Shown piece by piece: positions 56,233-64,000 of a stretch of DNA of 64,000 nucleotides (positions are counted from its first letter, which is position 1; each line of letters begins with the position of its first letter). The stretch is from Mycobacterium marseillense. GTDB taxonomy: Bacteria > Actinomycetota > Actinomycetes > Mycobacteriales > Mycobacteriaceae. Both the position numbers and the translations under genes were made by a program. The stretch lies in assembly GCF_010731675.1 (NCBI RefSeq), contig NZ_AP022584.1, positions 620,001 through 684,000 on the forward strand. The letters are read 5' to 3'. The notes beneath the pieces are model-generated. The model did no database searches. It had not been told where the DNA came from and saw nothing but the letters and a program-made list of their open reading frames with translations.

Positions 56233-57368
56233 TTCTGCCCCATGGCGGCCATGCCGTCGAGCACATAGGTCAGCCCGAAGTCGGGCCCGAAGTCCTGGAT
56301 GGTCCCGGTGCTGCATCCCAGCTGCCGAAGACCCATCAGGTTGCAGATCTCCTTGGTGTACTGGCTGTCGAAAATCAAGCGGTCGGTGAGGAATCGGGCC
56401 CGCACGGCGCCGTTGGCCCGGTCGATCATGTTGTAGGCGTTGTCGGCCAGCAGCGGGGCCACATCCAGGAGCTCCGCCAGGTCGCGCCGCTGGTCGGCCA
56501 CCGTCTTCAGCGCGGCATTGCCGTTGCCGACGGTCTGCTTGACGTTGTCGCGGTTGGCGTCGAGCAGGTCGCCCGCCCGCTGGATCAGGTGGTCGAGCTT
56601 GCGGCCGGTGCTGCCGGTGCCCAGGTCCTCGTCCGCCATGATCTGGCTGACTTGGTGGATGGTGGAGGCGAATTCGCGCAATTTCGTGTCGTTGGCGGCG
56701 ACGGCGTCGAACAACGTGCTGATGTTTTTGACGATCGTGGTGATCTGCTCGCGGGTCGTTGCGCCGCCGTCGCTGGACAGGCGCAGCGCCTTGGACAGCT
56801 CGCCGAGAGCGGCTTTGATCTTTTCGCCGTTGCCGCTGACCACCGCGGTGCCGCCGCCCAGCACGTCGGCGATCGGCCCGCCGCCGTGGCCGTCGCCCTC
56901 GAGCGACTTGGTCACCTTGTCCAACACGTTGAGGACGCTGCTGAATTCGATTGGTGTCTTGGTGCGAGGCAACCCGATGGTGTCGTGGTTCCGCAGGATC
57001 GGCCCGTCGCGATAGGGCGGGGTGAGTTCGATCTGCCGGTCGGTGAGGATCGAGGTCGACACGGTCACGGCCTGCGCGGTGGCGGGAATCTTGACGTGGC
57101 GGTCGACGGTGAAGTCGACTTCGACGTAGCCGCCCTTGGGATTGATTTTGGTGACTTTGCCCACCGGCATGCCCAGCACCGCCACCACGTTTCCCTCGTA
57201 AAGGCCCGAGGCGCTGTCGAATTGGGCGGTCACCGTGATCGTGTCCTCGTCGGAGCGCAGGTACCACCAACCTGTGCCGGCGACCGCAGCGATCGCCGCG
57301 ACGGCGGCGATGACGGCCACCACCTTGACGGCGAGCGTGGCTCCGGCCTTGTTCGAGTGGTCCTTCAC
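56229..57368 (-). CDS. mceD: Mce family protein MceD
   Basis: A 379-residue Mce protein with an N-terminal helix (VVAVIAAVAAIAAVAGTGWWYL) and the MCE domain (ITVTAQFDSASGLYEGNVVAVLGMPVGKVTKINPK). GTG 57368 is the start because it overlaps the mceC stop as GTGA; the frame opens earlier without need. The Pro-rich tail often seen in MceD proteins is absent. It belongs to the same lipid-import complex. Confidence 0.89.
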   Translation of the reverse strand: MKDHSNKAGATLAVKVVAVIAAVAAIAAVAGTGWWYLRSDEDTITVTAQFDSASGLYEGNVVAVLGMPVGKVTKINPKGGYVEVDFTVDRHVKIPATAQAVTVSTSILTDRQIELTPPYRDGPILRNHDTIGLPRTKTPIEFSSVLNVLDKVTKSLEGDGHGGGPIADVLGGGTAVVSGNGEKIKAALGELSKALRLSSDGGATTREQITTIVKNISTLFDAVAANDTKLREFASTIHQVSQIMADEDLGTGSTGRKLDHLIQRAGDLLDANRDNVKQTVGNGNAALKTVADQRRDLAELLDVAPLLADNAYNMIDRANGAVRARFLTDRLIFDSQYTKEICNLMGLRQLGCSTGTIQDFGPDFGLTYVLDGMAAMGQK

Positions 57369-58420
57369 TTGCAGTCCTTGAAGTACTGGATCATGCCGAA
57401 CTGCTTCGCGCGGCCACTGATCGCGCACATCCACGAGTCGATCAATGGAACGTTGGGTGCGTTGAAGTTGACCGCGTTGCCCTCGCCCGTGAGGTTGGCC
57501 GCCTCGCGGAAGAATATCGGGCTGATCTGCAGCATGCTGTGCAGCAGGTCGTCGTGCGCGGACATCAAGTTTGTGAAGTCCCGCATGTCTTTAATCAACG
57601 CGTCCAGCCCCGCCCGGTCATTGACCACGACCTGATTCATGGTGTCGACGAGACTGGTCAGGGATTGCATCATCGCGTGGAACACGGCGCGCCGCGCCAC
57701 GAATTGGCCCAGCAGGTCTTGGCCCTGGTTGACCAGATTGCCGATTCCGGCCTGCTGGCGCCGCAGCGTGTTCGTCACCTGCTCGGTGCTGCGCAGCAGC
57801 TGTCCCAACTGGTCACGGCGCACAGCGATGATCGACGACAGTGTGTTGATGTTCGTGATCGCCTGCGGCACAACCGCGGGCAAACCCTCGAGCTGCTTGC
57901 CCAGCACCGCCAGCGACTGCGCGAACCTGTCGGAGTCGACCTGCTCGAACGTGGTGGTGGCGTCCTGCAGCGCGGCTTGCAGGTCGTAGGGCACCTCGGT
58001 GTGCGCCAGGTCGAAGGTGTTGTGGGGCAGGCGTGCCGGGCCGCGGGGTTCCAGCGCGAGGTAGCGTGAGCCCAGGATGGTGGTGACCTTGATCCGGGCG
58101 CGGGAATCCTTGCCCAGCGCGATGTTGTCCCGAACCTTGAGTCCCGCCTCGACATGGTCGCCGACGAGTTTCATGCTCGTGACGTTGCCCACCGGGATGC
58201 CCGCGACCACAATCGGGTTGCCGGCCCGCAACGAGGCGGCCTGCAGGAACTCCGCGGTGTAGTGCCGGTAGCCGGCGCCGAGGGCATGCACCAGCAGCAT
58301 GACGCCGATCAGCACCGCGACCACCGCCACCGCGATGAATCCGAGCCACGTCTTGTTATAGCTTTCCAGCGGGCGTTGCTTCATTCCCGAAAGCCGCTGT
58401 CGCACAGTCTTGTCAGCCAT
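57365..58420 (-). CDS. mceC: Mce family protein MceC
   Basis: A 351-residue Mce protein. N-terminal helix TWLGFIAVAVVAVLIGVMLLVHAL, then MCE domain (YTAEFLQAASLRAGNPIVVAGIPVGNVTSMKL) and a coiled-coil-like helical region. ATG 58420 overlaps the mceB end by eight bases and has the usual short cytoplasmic N-terminus. The protein lacks the long Pro-rich extension that many MceC proteins carry and ends soon after conserved cysteines (SWMCAIS, FKDCK). Confidence 0.89.
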   Translation of the reverse strand: MADKTVRQRLSGMKQRPLESYNKTWLGFIAVAVVAVLIGVMLLVHALGAGYRHYTAEFLQAASLRAGNPIVVAGIPVGNVTSMKLVGDHVEAGLKVRDNIALGKDSRARIKVTTILGSRYLALEPRGPARLPHNTFDLAHTEVPYDLQAALQDATTTFEQVDSDRFAQSLAVLGKQLEGLPAVVPQAITNINTLSSIIAVRRDQLGQLLRSTEQVTNTLRRQQAGIGNLVNQGQDLLGQFVARRAVFHAMMQSLTSLVDTMNQVVVNDRAGLDALIKDMRDFTNLMSAHDDLLHSMLQISPIFFREAANLTGEGNAVNFNAPNVPLIDSWMCAISGRAKQFGMIQYFKDCK

Positions 58421-59468
58421 CGACGGTGCTCCTGCATCGCGGGGTGTGCCACGCCCTGTTCCCCGGTGTGGCCGCGTTGATGATGATCGGCACCACATCG
58501 TTGAGTCCGGGGAAGAACCCCAAGAAGTTGACGTCACACACATACGCGTTGCCATAGGCGCCCTGATTGCCGACCCGGACCAGTCCCTTCAACAGCAGCG
58601 GGATGTTGTCGCCGAAGAACGCCACCTGCGGTTCGACGTCCATGATGTGTCTGGCCACGCCGGGCTGACGATCGATGAATTCGCGTAGCGCCGGATACAC
58701 GTCGGACGCCGAGGTCGACAGCCGGCCGGTCACCCGCGCCAGCGATCCCACGGAGGCGACCAGGTCGGGGCGCCGCCGGTCGAGCTCGCCGACGACGCTG
58801 CGGGTCTGGGTGATGACGCCGTCGAGGTCGTCGTTCTGCGCCGCGAGGTTGCCCACCACTTTGTTGAGGTTGGTGATCACGTTGCCGAGGGCCTGATCCC
58901 GGCCCGCGAATGTCTCTGTGAGCGTGGACGTCTGGCCGACCAGTGTGGCCAGCGATGACGTGTCGCCCTGCAGCGAGGCGATGATGCCCTTGGTGAGGTT
59001 GTCGGCATCGTGGGGGTTCAGCAGGCTGAACAAGGGCTCGTAGCCGTTGAGCAACGTGGTGACGTCGAACGACGGGTCGGTGCGTTCCACCGGGATGGTG
59101 CTGCCCGGGGGCAGCAGCTTCGGACTGCCTTCCTTGCCCAGCGACAGTCCGAGGTAACGCTGGCCGACGATGTTCTGGTAGGTCACCGACGCGAGGGTGT
59201 TTCCGTACAACCGCTGTTCTTGCTGCACGACGAACGAAACTTTCGCCAGTGTCCCGTCGAGCTCGACCTTTTCGACGCGGCCGACCCGCACCCCGGCCAT
59301 GCGGACGTCGTCACCCTCGCGAAGCCCGTACACGTCGGTGAACACCGCCGAATACCGTGCGGTGTCGCCGGCCACGTCCCGGCGCAGGCTCACATACACC
59401 AGCCAGGTCAGCGTCAGCGAGATGACCATGAACAGGGCCAACGCGATGAGTGGGCCGCGAAACTTCAT
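58413..59468 (-). CDS. mceB: Mce family protein MceB
   Basis: A 351-residue Mce protein. N-terminal helix PLIALALFMVISLTLTWLVYV, MCE domain (YSAVFTDVYGLREGDDVRMAGVRVGRVEKVEL) and helical tail ending after VCDVNFLGFFPGLNDVVPII. ATG 59468 overlaps the mceA stop as ATGA; longer in-frame extensions upstream lie within mceA and are not real. Confidence 0.9.
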   Translation of the reverse strand: MKFRGPLIALALFMVISLTLTWLVYVSLRRDVAGDTARYSAVFTDVYGLREGDDVRMAGVRVGRVEKVELDGTLAKVSFVVQQEQRLYGNTLASVTYQNIVGQRYLGLSLGKEGSPKLLPPGSTIPVERTDPSFDVTTLLNGYEPLFSLLNPHDADNLTKGIIASLQGDTSSLATLVGQTSTLTETFAGRDQALGNVITNLNKVVGNLAAQNDDLDGVITQTRSVVGELDRRRPDLVASVGSLARVTGRLSTSASDVYPALREFIDRQPGVARHIMDVEPQVAFFGDNIPLLLKGLVRVGNQGAYGNAYVCDVNFLGFFPGLNDVVPIIINAATPGNRAWHTPRCRSTVDG

Positions 59469-61048
59469 GGGGCCTCCCCGGTCGGATGGGCCAGCGACAC
59501 CGTGCTGCCGCGGGCGACTGGACCGAGCAACAGCTCGGTGGCCGGCGTGGCGGGCGCTCCGGTGATCACTCCCAACATGTTTCGTTCGTACTGGCTCCCA
59601 ACGGGTCCCACGTTCCCCCCGAAATGAGCGCTCCCGAACGCGGCCTGCGGAATCCACGGCGCCTTGGGCGCCACCGGCGCCACCCACGGTTGGTGTGGTT
59701 GCGGCGTCGCCGGCGCCCCCGGCGACGGGTTGTCGGGATTCGCGCTCCCGGGCACGGGTGGGGACGGCGTAATCCCCGGGGCCAGCGGGGGATTGGGGTC
59801 GGTCAGATTGGGAGTCGGGTTGATCAGCGGCGGGCCCACCGCGACCAGGTTTCCGTCCGGCCCGATCACGGTCCCCGGCGGGGGCGCGAGATCCTTGGGC
59901 GGATGATAGTTCTGCGGCAGCAGCACTTCGGGCAGATCGGGCCGCACCGGAATCAGCGGCGCGGTAAAGCAGCTGGGCCCCTTGAGTTCGCCGTAGTGCG
60001 GACAGTCGGCGCGCGTGTAGGTGGAACTGGGCGTGAACGTCAGCATCGCGTGCATGTTGCCCAGGTTCTTCTCCGGGTTCCAGACCTGCTCCATGAACTG
60101 GTTGGCCAGGTTGTCCAACTTGGTCACCGCGGGCACGAAGTTGTTCGACTTTTGCGCCAGCACGCCGAGCACCGGCGTGAATTCGGTGGTGATGCGGATG
60201 AGTTGGTCGATGTGGTTATCGAACGACTGGCGCGTGGTGCCGACCGTGTAGTCGGCGCCCGACAGCAGCGAGGCCAGCTGTCCGCGCGTCTCGGCGAAGG
60301 TCTGCATCGGCTCGACGGCCCGATGCAACGCGTCGAGAAGATCGGGGGCCGTCTGCGCGAGCCCCGTCGTCGCGTCCAGCAGCGCGGACACCGTCGACGG
60401 GCCGGTGTCGGTGCTGACAATCGAATTGAGCTGGTCGAGAAGGCGATTCAATTGCGCGCCGGCGTTGAGCAGGCTGACGCGGCGATGGTCGGTGGCCGCA
60501 CCGAGCGCGGCCAAGATCCCCACCGACCTGTCGTCACGGTCGCGCCCCGCGGCGGCCAGCAGATCGCGCAGCTTGCTGACGGTGGTCTGGAACAACACCG
60601 TCGGCAACCGCTTGTCCTCCGGAATATGGGCGCCCTGGCGGATTTTCGCCCCCGGGCCCGTTTGGTTTGGGGAGCCCACCAACTGCACCGAGGACACGGC
60701 GAACACATTGCTCGGCACCACGCGTGCGGTGACGGCGGCCGGAATCGACTTGGCGTATTCGGGCTTGAGGTCGATGTGGACATAGTTGGGTTTGCTATGC
60801 GCTGCCGGGACGACGTCCTTGACCATTCCGACGAGCACACCGTGATATTTGACGTCCGATTTCTGCGGAAGACCATCGCCCACGTTGACCAGATCGGCAA
60901 CCACCCGCACGTAATCATTCAGCCTGCCAGTGGATTTGACCAACATCGCGGCGGTGACCAGGGCGCTGACCACCACCACGGCGATGCCGACGCCGAACAG
61001 CTGGCGCTCGGAGGGGCCGCGGCCATCCTGCTCAAGGGAACGAGGCAT
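59465..61048 (-). CDS. mceA: Mce family protein MceA
   Basis: A 527-residue Mce protein. N-terminal helix LFGVGIAVVVVSALVTAAML, MCE domain (RVVADLVNVGDGLPQKSDVKYHGVLVGMV), helical domain and an unusually long Pro/Asn-rich C-terminal region of about 100 residues (NPTPNLTDPNPPLAPG...). ATG 61048 lies 23 bp after the yrbEB stop; the frame upstream has no better start. As in other operons it is the first of the six Mce subunits. Confidence 0.88.
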   Translation of the reverse strand: MPRSLEQDGRGPSERQLFGVGIAVVVVSALVTAAMLVKSTGRLNDYVRVVADLVNVGDGLPQKSDVKYHGVLVGMVKDVVPAAHSKPNYVHIDLKPEYAKSIPAAVTARVVPSNVFAVSSVQLVGSPNQTGPGAKIRQGAHIPEDKRLPTVLFQTTVSKLRDLLAAAGRDRDDRSVGILAALGAATDHRRVSLLNAGAQLNRLLDQLNSIVSTDTGPSTVSALLDATTGLAQTAPDLLDALHRAVEPMQTFAETRGQLASLLSGADYTVGTTRQSFDNHIDQLIRITTEFTPVLGVLAQKSNNFVPAVTKLDNLANQFMEQVWNPEKNLGNMHAMLTFTPSSTYTRADCPHYGELKGPSCFTAPLIPVRPDLPEVLLPQNYHPPKDLAPPPGTVIGPDGNLVAVGPPLINPTPNLTDPNPPLAPGITPSPPVPGSANPDNPSPGAPATPQPHQPWVAPVAPKAPWIPQAAFGSAHFGGNVGPVGSQYERNMLGVITGAPATPATELLLGPVARGSTVSLAHPTGEAP

Positions 61049-61071
61049 CTTCCACCGACCTAGCCATGGGC

Positions 61072-61935
61072 CTAACCGCCGAACCTGGCGCCGGAGTCGA
61101 CGCCCCACAGCGCCATGGTGAGCAGCATGTTCACAATGATCACGACCGTGATGCTGGCCCGCATGCCGTGCCCCGCGGCGACCCCGACGCCTTCCGGTCC
61201 GCCGCTGGCGTAATACCCGTAGTAGCACTGGATTGTGGAGGCGATCCACACGAAGATGACGGCCTTGATCAACGAATAGACGATGTCCTGGCCGGCCAGC
61301 ATCAGTGTGAAGTAGTGCAGGTAGGACCCCGTCGAACCGCCGCTGCCGATCCCCACCACCACCTGCGTGCTCAGGTAGCCGATCGCCAGGCACGCCGCGT
61401 ACAGCGGGATGATCGCCACCACCGAGGCGATCAGCCGGGTGGTCACCAGGTAGGGGATCGGCCGGATCGCGATCGACTCCAGCGCGTCGATCTCCTCGGC
61501 GATGCGCATGGAGCCCAGCTGGGCGGTGAAGCGGCAGCCACCCTGCATGGCGAAAGCGAGCGATGCCATCAGCGGAGCCAGCTCGCGGGTGTTGACCAAC
61601 GAGGAGACGAACCCGGTGGCGGGCCCGAGGCCGAGCAGCTCGAGGAAGTTGTAGCCCTCGATGCCGACGAGCGCGCCGACCGTCATGCCGAGCACCACCG
61701 CCACCCCGGCGGTGCCGCCACCGACCACGATCGAGCCGTTGCCCCAGGTGATGTTCGACAGCAGTCGCAAGAACTCGCCGCTGTACTGGCGCACGGCCAG
61801 CGGCACGGCGACCGCCGCCCGGACGAAGAACACCAGCAGATGGCCGAGCTGGATGATCGGTTCTTTGCCCCTGCGGTAGAGCCGGACGAGCGGCGTGGAA
61901 ATCGGTGCGAAAGGCTCATACGCCGAGGCCGTCAC
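61072..61935 (-). CDS. yrbEB: YrbE/MlaE family permease, subunit B
   Basis: A 287-residue integral membrane permease of the MlaE type. The hallmark EIDALESIAIRPIPYLVTTRLIASVVAIIPL lies in the middle, between about five to six membrane helices. YrbEA and YrbEB form the membrane channel of the Mce importer and pair with a distant ATPase (Mkl/MceG), which is not encoded in this window. The start is GTG 61935, directly after the yrbEA stop. Confidence 0.9.
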   Translation of the reverse strand: MTASAYEPFAPISTPLVRLYRRGKEPIIQLGHLLVFFVRAAVAVPLAVRQYSGEFLRLLSNITWGNGSIVVGGGTAGVAVVLGMTVGALVGIEGYNFLELLGLGPATGFVSSLVNTRELAPLMASLAFAMQGGCRFTAQLGSMRIAEEIDALESIAIRPIPYLVTTRLIASVVAIIPLYAACLAIGYLSTQVVVGIGSGGSTGSYLHYFTLMLAGQDIVYSLIKAVIFVWIASTIQCYYGYYASGGPEGVGVAAGHGMRASITVVIIVNMLLTMALWGVDSGARFGG

Positions 61936-61936
61936 G

Positions 61937-62776
61937 TCACAGCCCCGTCCGGGGCGACAACAGGATGTAGAGCTGGCTGATGGCGACGTTGACGATCATC
62001 AACAAAAGGATCGCCTCGACGACGGCGGCGTTGACGGAGTTCGCGACGCCCGTCGGTCCGCCCTTGGTGGACAAGCCTTTTTGGCTAGACACGACGGCCA
62101 CGATGGCGCCGAACACGATCGCCTTCAGCAGCGCCAGCACCATGTCACCGGTCGTCGCGAACGACGCGAACGTCGACACGAAGCTGCCCGGCGCGCCGTT
62201 CTGGAAGTACACGTTGAACATGTAGCTCGCGAAAAAGCCGGCGAAGCACACGACGCCGGTGAGGGCCACGCCGATCATCACCGCCGCGGCCAGGCGGGGG
62301 ACGACCAGGCGCCGGATCACCGAAACGCCCATCACCTCCATCGCGTCGGTTTCCTCGCGCATGGTGCGCGACCCCAGGTCGGCGGTGATGGCCGACCCGA
62401 CCGCCGACGCCATGAGCACCGCCGCCACCAACGACGCGCCCTGTCGAATGACCGCGAGTCCGCTGGCCGCGCCGGCCAGAGAGGTGGCGCCGACCTGGCC
62501 GGCCAGCAGCGCGAACTGGATGGACAAGGTGACGCTGATCGGCAGCGAGACCAGGATCGTCGGCAGCACGGCGGTGCCGGCCATGAACGCGCCCTGCCGG
62601 ACGAATTCGTGCCATTGGAATCGCCCGGTGACCAGGTCGAAGAAGAAATATTGCACGGCGCGCACGCCCAGGACGAACTGTTCGCCCACCGTCGTCAGTG
62701 AGGCGACCGGGTGACGTTTGACGTACCCGACGGACCAGTCCCGGATGGCGACGACGCCGTCAACTTGGGTCGTCAC
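61937..62776 (-). CDS. yrbEA: YrbE/MlaE family permease, subunit A
   Basis: A 279-residue integral membrane permease. The MlaE signature is EETDAMEVMGVSVIRRLVVPRLAAAVMIGVAL; five or six helices are visible, including LLMIVNVAISQLYILL at the C-terminus. It is the first gene of the eight-gene yrbE-mce unit (plus two accessory genes). The start is GTG 62776. It is divergent from a TetR gene, with overlapping promoters in the 304-bp gap. Confidence 0.9.
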   Translation of the reverse strand: MTTQVDGVVAIRDWSVGYVKRHPVASLTTVGEQFVLGVRAVQYFFFDLVTGRFQWHEFVRQGAFMAGTAVLPTILVSLPISVTLSIQFALLAGQVGATSLAGAASGLAVIRQGASLVAAVLMASAVGSAITADLGSRTMREETDAMEVMGVSVIRRLVVPRLAAAVMIGVALTGVVCFAGFFASYMFNVYFQNGAPGSFVSTFASFATTGDMVLALLKAIVFGAIVAVVSSQKGLSTKGGPTGVANSVNAAVVEAILLLMIVNVAISQLYILLSPRTGL

Positions 62777-62972
62777 AGCCGCCGGACCTGGCGCCCGTGT
62801 AGCAAACCTGTGGCGCGGCTCATTGCGCGCCAGCTACCGCAATCATCGGCCCTCTTCCCACCCCTAAGCATGAGTGCCGAGCAGAAGACGTTGAGCGGCC
62901 ATCGGACACGATCTTATTAAACTTGGATCGACCGCCCGCACGACTTCGCAGTTCATTGATGTGTGCTGCATC

Positions 62973-63001
62973 ACACTAACCTACTTGATAGGGACTTTCA
63001 A
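62973..63001 (-). promoter_or_regulatory. Probable sigma-A promoter of the mce operon
   Basis: On the minus strand, TTGAAA (63001-62996) and TAGTGT (62978-62973) are separated by 17 bp. Transcription would start near 62966, leaving a leader of about 190 nt before yrbEA. The -10 hexamer is also the left arm of an ACACTA/TAGTGT inverted repeat (62973-62978 and 63002-63007). The rest of the 304-bp gap 62777-63080 shows no other element. Confidence 0.45.
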
Positions 63002-63012
63002 TAGTGTAGAGT
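62985..63012 (+). promoter_or_regulatory. Probable promoter of the divergent TetR gene
   Basis: On the plus strand, TTGATA (62985-62990) and TAGAGT (63007-63012) are separated by 16 bp, overlapping the opposite-strand promoter of the mce operon. Face-to-face promoters in one 40-bp window would let a single bound regulator control both directions. Confidence 0.4.
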
Positions 63013-63080
63013 CACTCATCTGAGTTCGTCGCTGGACAGAACCGCCCGAGTTCAAACGTCGGATTGACGAAGGTGATGGC

Positions 63081-63683
63081 ATGCCCTCAGCAAACACCGG
63101 CTCGCTGCGGGACCGGCGCCGGGCCGAGCTGCTCTCCCAGATCCAGCAGACCGCCCACCAGCTGTTCGCCGAACGCGGATTCGGGGCGGTGACCACCGAG
63201 GACATCGCCGAAGCCGCCGGGATTTCGATCAGCACCTATTTCCGGTACGCGCCCACCAAGGAGGGCCTGCTCGTCGATCCCGTCCGGGAGGCGGCGGCCG
63301 AGATCGTGGGCTCCTACAGCGCGAGGCCGCCGCACGAGTCGCCCGTCGAGGCCCTGATCCAGCTGTTCGTCACGCACGCCAGGGATGTCAGCGAGGTTGA
63401 CAACCTCGACACCTGGCGTCTCGCCGTGGCCACCGCGCCCCACCTGCTGAGTAAATCCGTGCTGATCAGCGAAACCGACCACGGCAACCTGATCGAGCAG
63501 GTCGCGCACCGGATGGGCGTCGATGCGAGAGTCGACATCCGGCCCGCGTTGTTGGTCCACACCAGTTTGGCCACAGTCCAATTCGTCCTCGACGGGTGGC
63601 TGACCTCGGACATCGGCGAAAGCCCGCCCTTTCATGAGCAGTTGGAACGAGCGCTGCGGCTGACCCTCGCCGGATTCGACTGA
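63081..63683 (+). CDS. TetR family regulator next to the mce operon
   Basis: A 200-residue TetR-type regulator. The helix-turn-helix covers about residues 14-58 (LLSQIQQTAHQLFAERGFGAVTTEDIAEAAGISISTYFRYAPTKEGLLV). The C-terminal ligand domain follows. The start is ATG 63081; an AAGG lies eight bases upstream. It is divergent from the mce operon and is its most likely local repressor, as seen for other mce operons (known for Mce3R). It lies 57 bp before hisE. Confidence 0.88.
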   Translation: MPSANTGSLRDRRRAELLSQIQQTAHQLFAERGFGAVTTEDIAEAAGISISTYFRYAPTKEGLLVDPVREAAAEIVGSYSARPPHESPVEALIQLFVTHARDVSEVDNLDTWRLAVATAPHLLSKSVLISETDHGNLIEQVAHRMGVDARVDIRPALLVHTSLATVQFVLDGWLTSDIGESPPFHEQLERALRLTLAGFD

Positions 63684-63740
63684 CCGAGGCGCCGAGAATC
63701 CCCGCCGGGGTTAAACCGCCGTGACTTTGCCGACCGCCGC

Positions 63741-64000
63741 GTGACACAATCGCTGGCCGTGAAGACCTTCGAGGATCTGTTCGCCGAACTGGGCGAGCGT
63801 GCCCGCACCCGGCCGGCCGGCAGCGCGACCGTCGCCGCGCTCGACGGCGGCGTCCACGGGCTGGGTAAGAAGATCCTCGAGGAAGCCGGCGAGGTGTGGC
63901 TGGCCGCCGAACACGAACCTGACGACGCGCTGGCCGAGGAGATCAGCCAGTTGCTCTACTGGACGCAGGTGCTGATGGTCGCCCGCGGGCTGTCCCTCGA
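63741..64000 (+). CDS. hisE: Phosphoribosyl-ATP pyrophosphatase HisE (truncated by window end)
   Basis: The first 86 codons of HisE are present ([64 protein letters not shown]). The enzyme removes pyrophosphate from phosphoribosyl-ATP in the second step of histidine synthesis; the EEAGEVW and EE-x-x-Q-L-L-Y-W segments are its metal- and substrate-binding helices. The GTG at 63741 reproduces the N-terminus [10 protein letters not shown] that I recall from M. tuberculosis HisE; GTG 63759 is an alternative. Only a few residues are missing at the right edge. hisG is expected next. Confidence 0.9.
   Translation, partial: MTQSLAVKTFEDLFAELGERARTRPAGSATVAALDGGVHGLGKKILEEAGEVWLAAEHEPDDALAEEISQLLYWTQVLMVARGLSL

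Overview
The window is high-GC actinobacterial DNA whose gene order matches a Mycobacterium chromosome. The left part carries lppL, Rv2137c, Rv2135c, Rv2134c, Rv2133c, cysQ and mshC homologues. The centre-right carries an SDR gene, ansP1, a PAC2 gene, metH and, at the right edge, hisE. This is the M. tuberculosis hisE-metH-ansP1-mshC-lppL neighbourhood read in reverse. The mce operon and the absence of PE/PPE genes fit a nontuberculous, probably slow-growing species. The species cannot be named from the sequence alone.

Layout. 1-5371: conserved housekeeping block (lipoprotein, phosphatase-like protein, DUF3090, SCO1664-family protein, CysQ, mycothiol ligase MshC). 5372-42600: a 37-kb accessory cluster inserted between mshC and the SDR gene, which are close neighbours in M. 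tuberculosis. It holds two tandem LAL-type LuxR regulators, an MbtH protein, a five-module NRPS of about 5,970 codons, an MFS exporter, a fully reducing Mas-like type I PKS, a cytochrome P450, a small exported hemophore-like protein, a SIP-type flavin reductase and a fatty acyl-AMP ligase. 42601-46805: AT-richer gap, SDR, asparagine permease, PAC2. 46806-51006: metH, encoding an Escherichia coli-type methionine synthase rather than the usual mycobacterial subtype. 51012-52266: a TetR gene with a two-site operator and a divergent membrane-protein gene. 52283-62776: a complete minus-strand mce operon (yrbEA-yrbEB-mceA to F, a Mce-associated gene, an MPT64-like gene). 63081-64000: a divergent TetR gene and truncated hisE.

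How the cluster probably works (inference). The FAAL activates a fatty acid, the PKS extends and reduces it, and the N-terminal condensation domain of the NRPS takes the acyl chain. Five residues are then added (same predicted residue at 1 and 4, Thr-like at 2, N-methylated at 3), the C-terminal thioesterase releases the product, the P450 with the flavin reductase may oxidise it, and the MFS protein exports it. The NRPS and PKS transcription units are preceded by the same 74-bp sequence (72/74 identical). The PKS is also preceded by a 21-codon relic of an MbtH gene that is translationally coupled to it.

The NRPS reading frame is broken twice, by one missing G near 14273 and one extra C near 25326. 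Both changes lie in two nearly identical copies of one adenylation domain and cancel in frame. They are either assembly or consensus errors in the repeat or real lesions.
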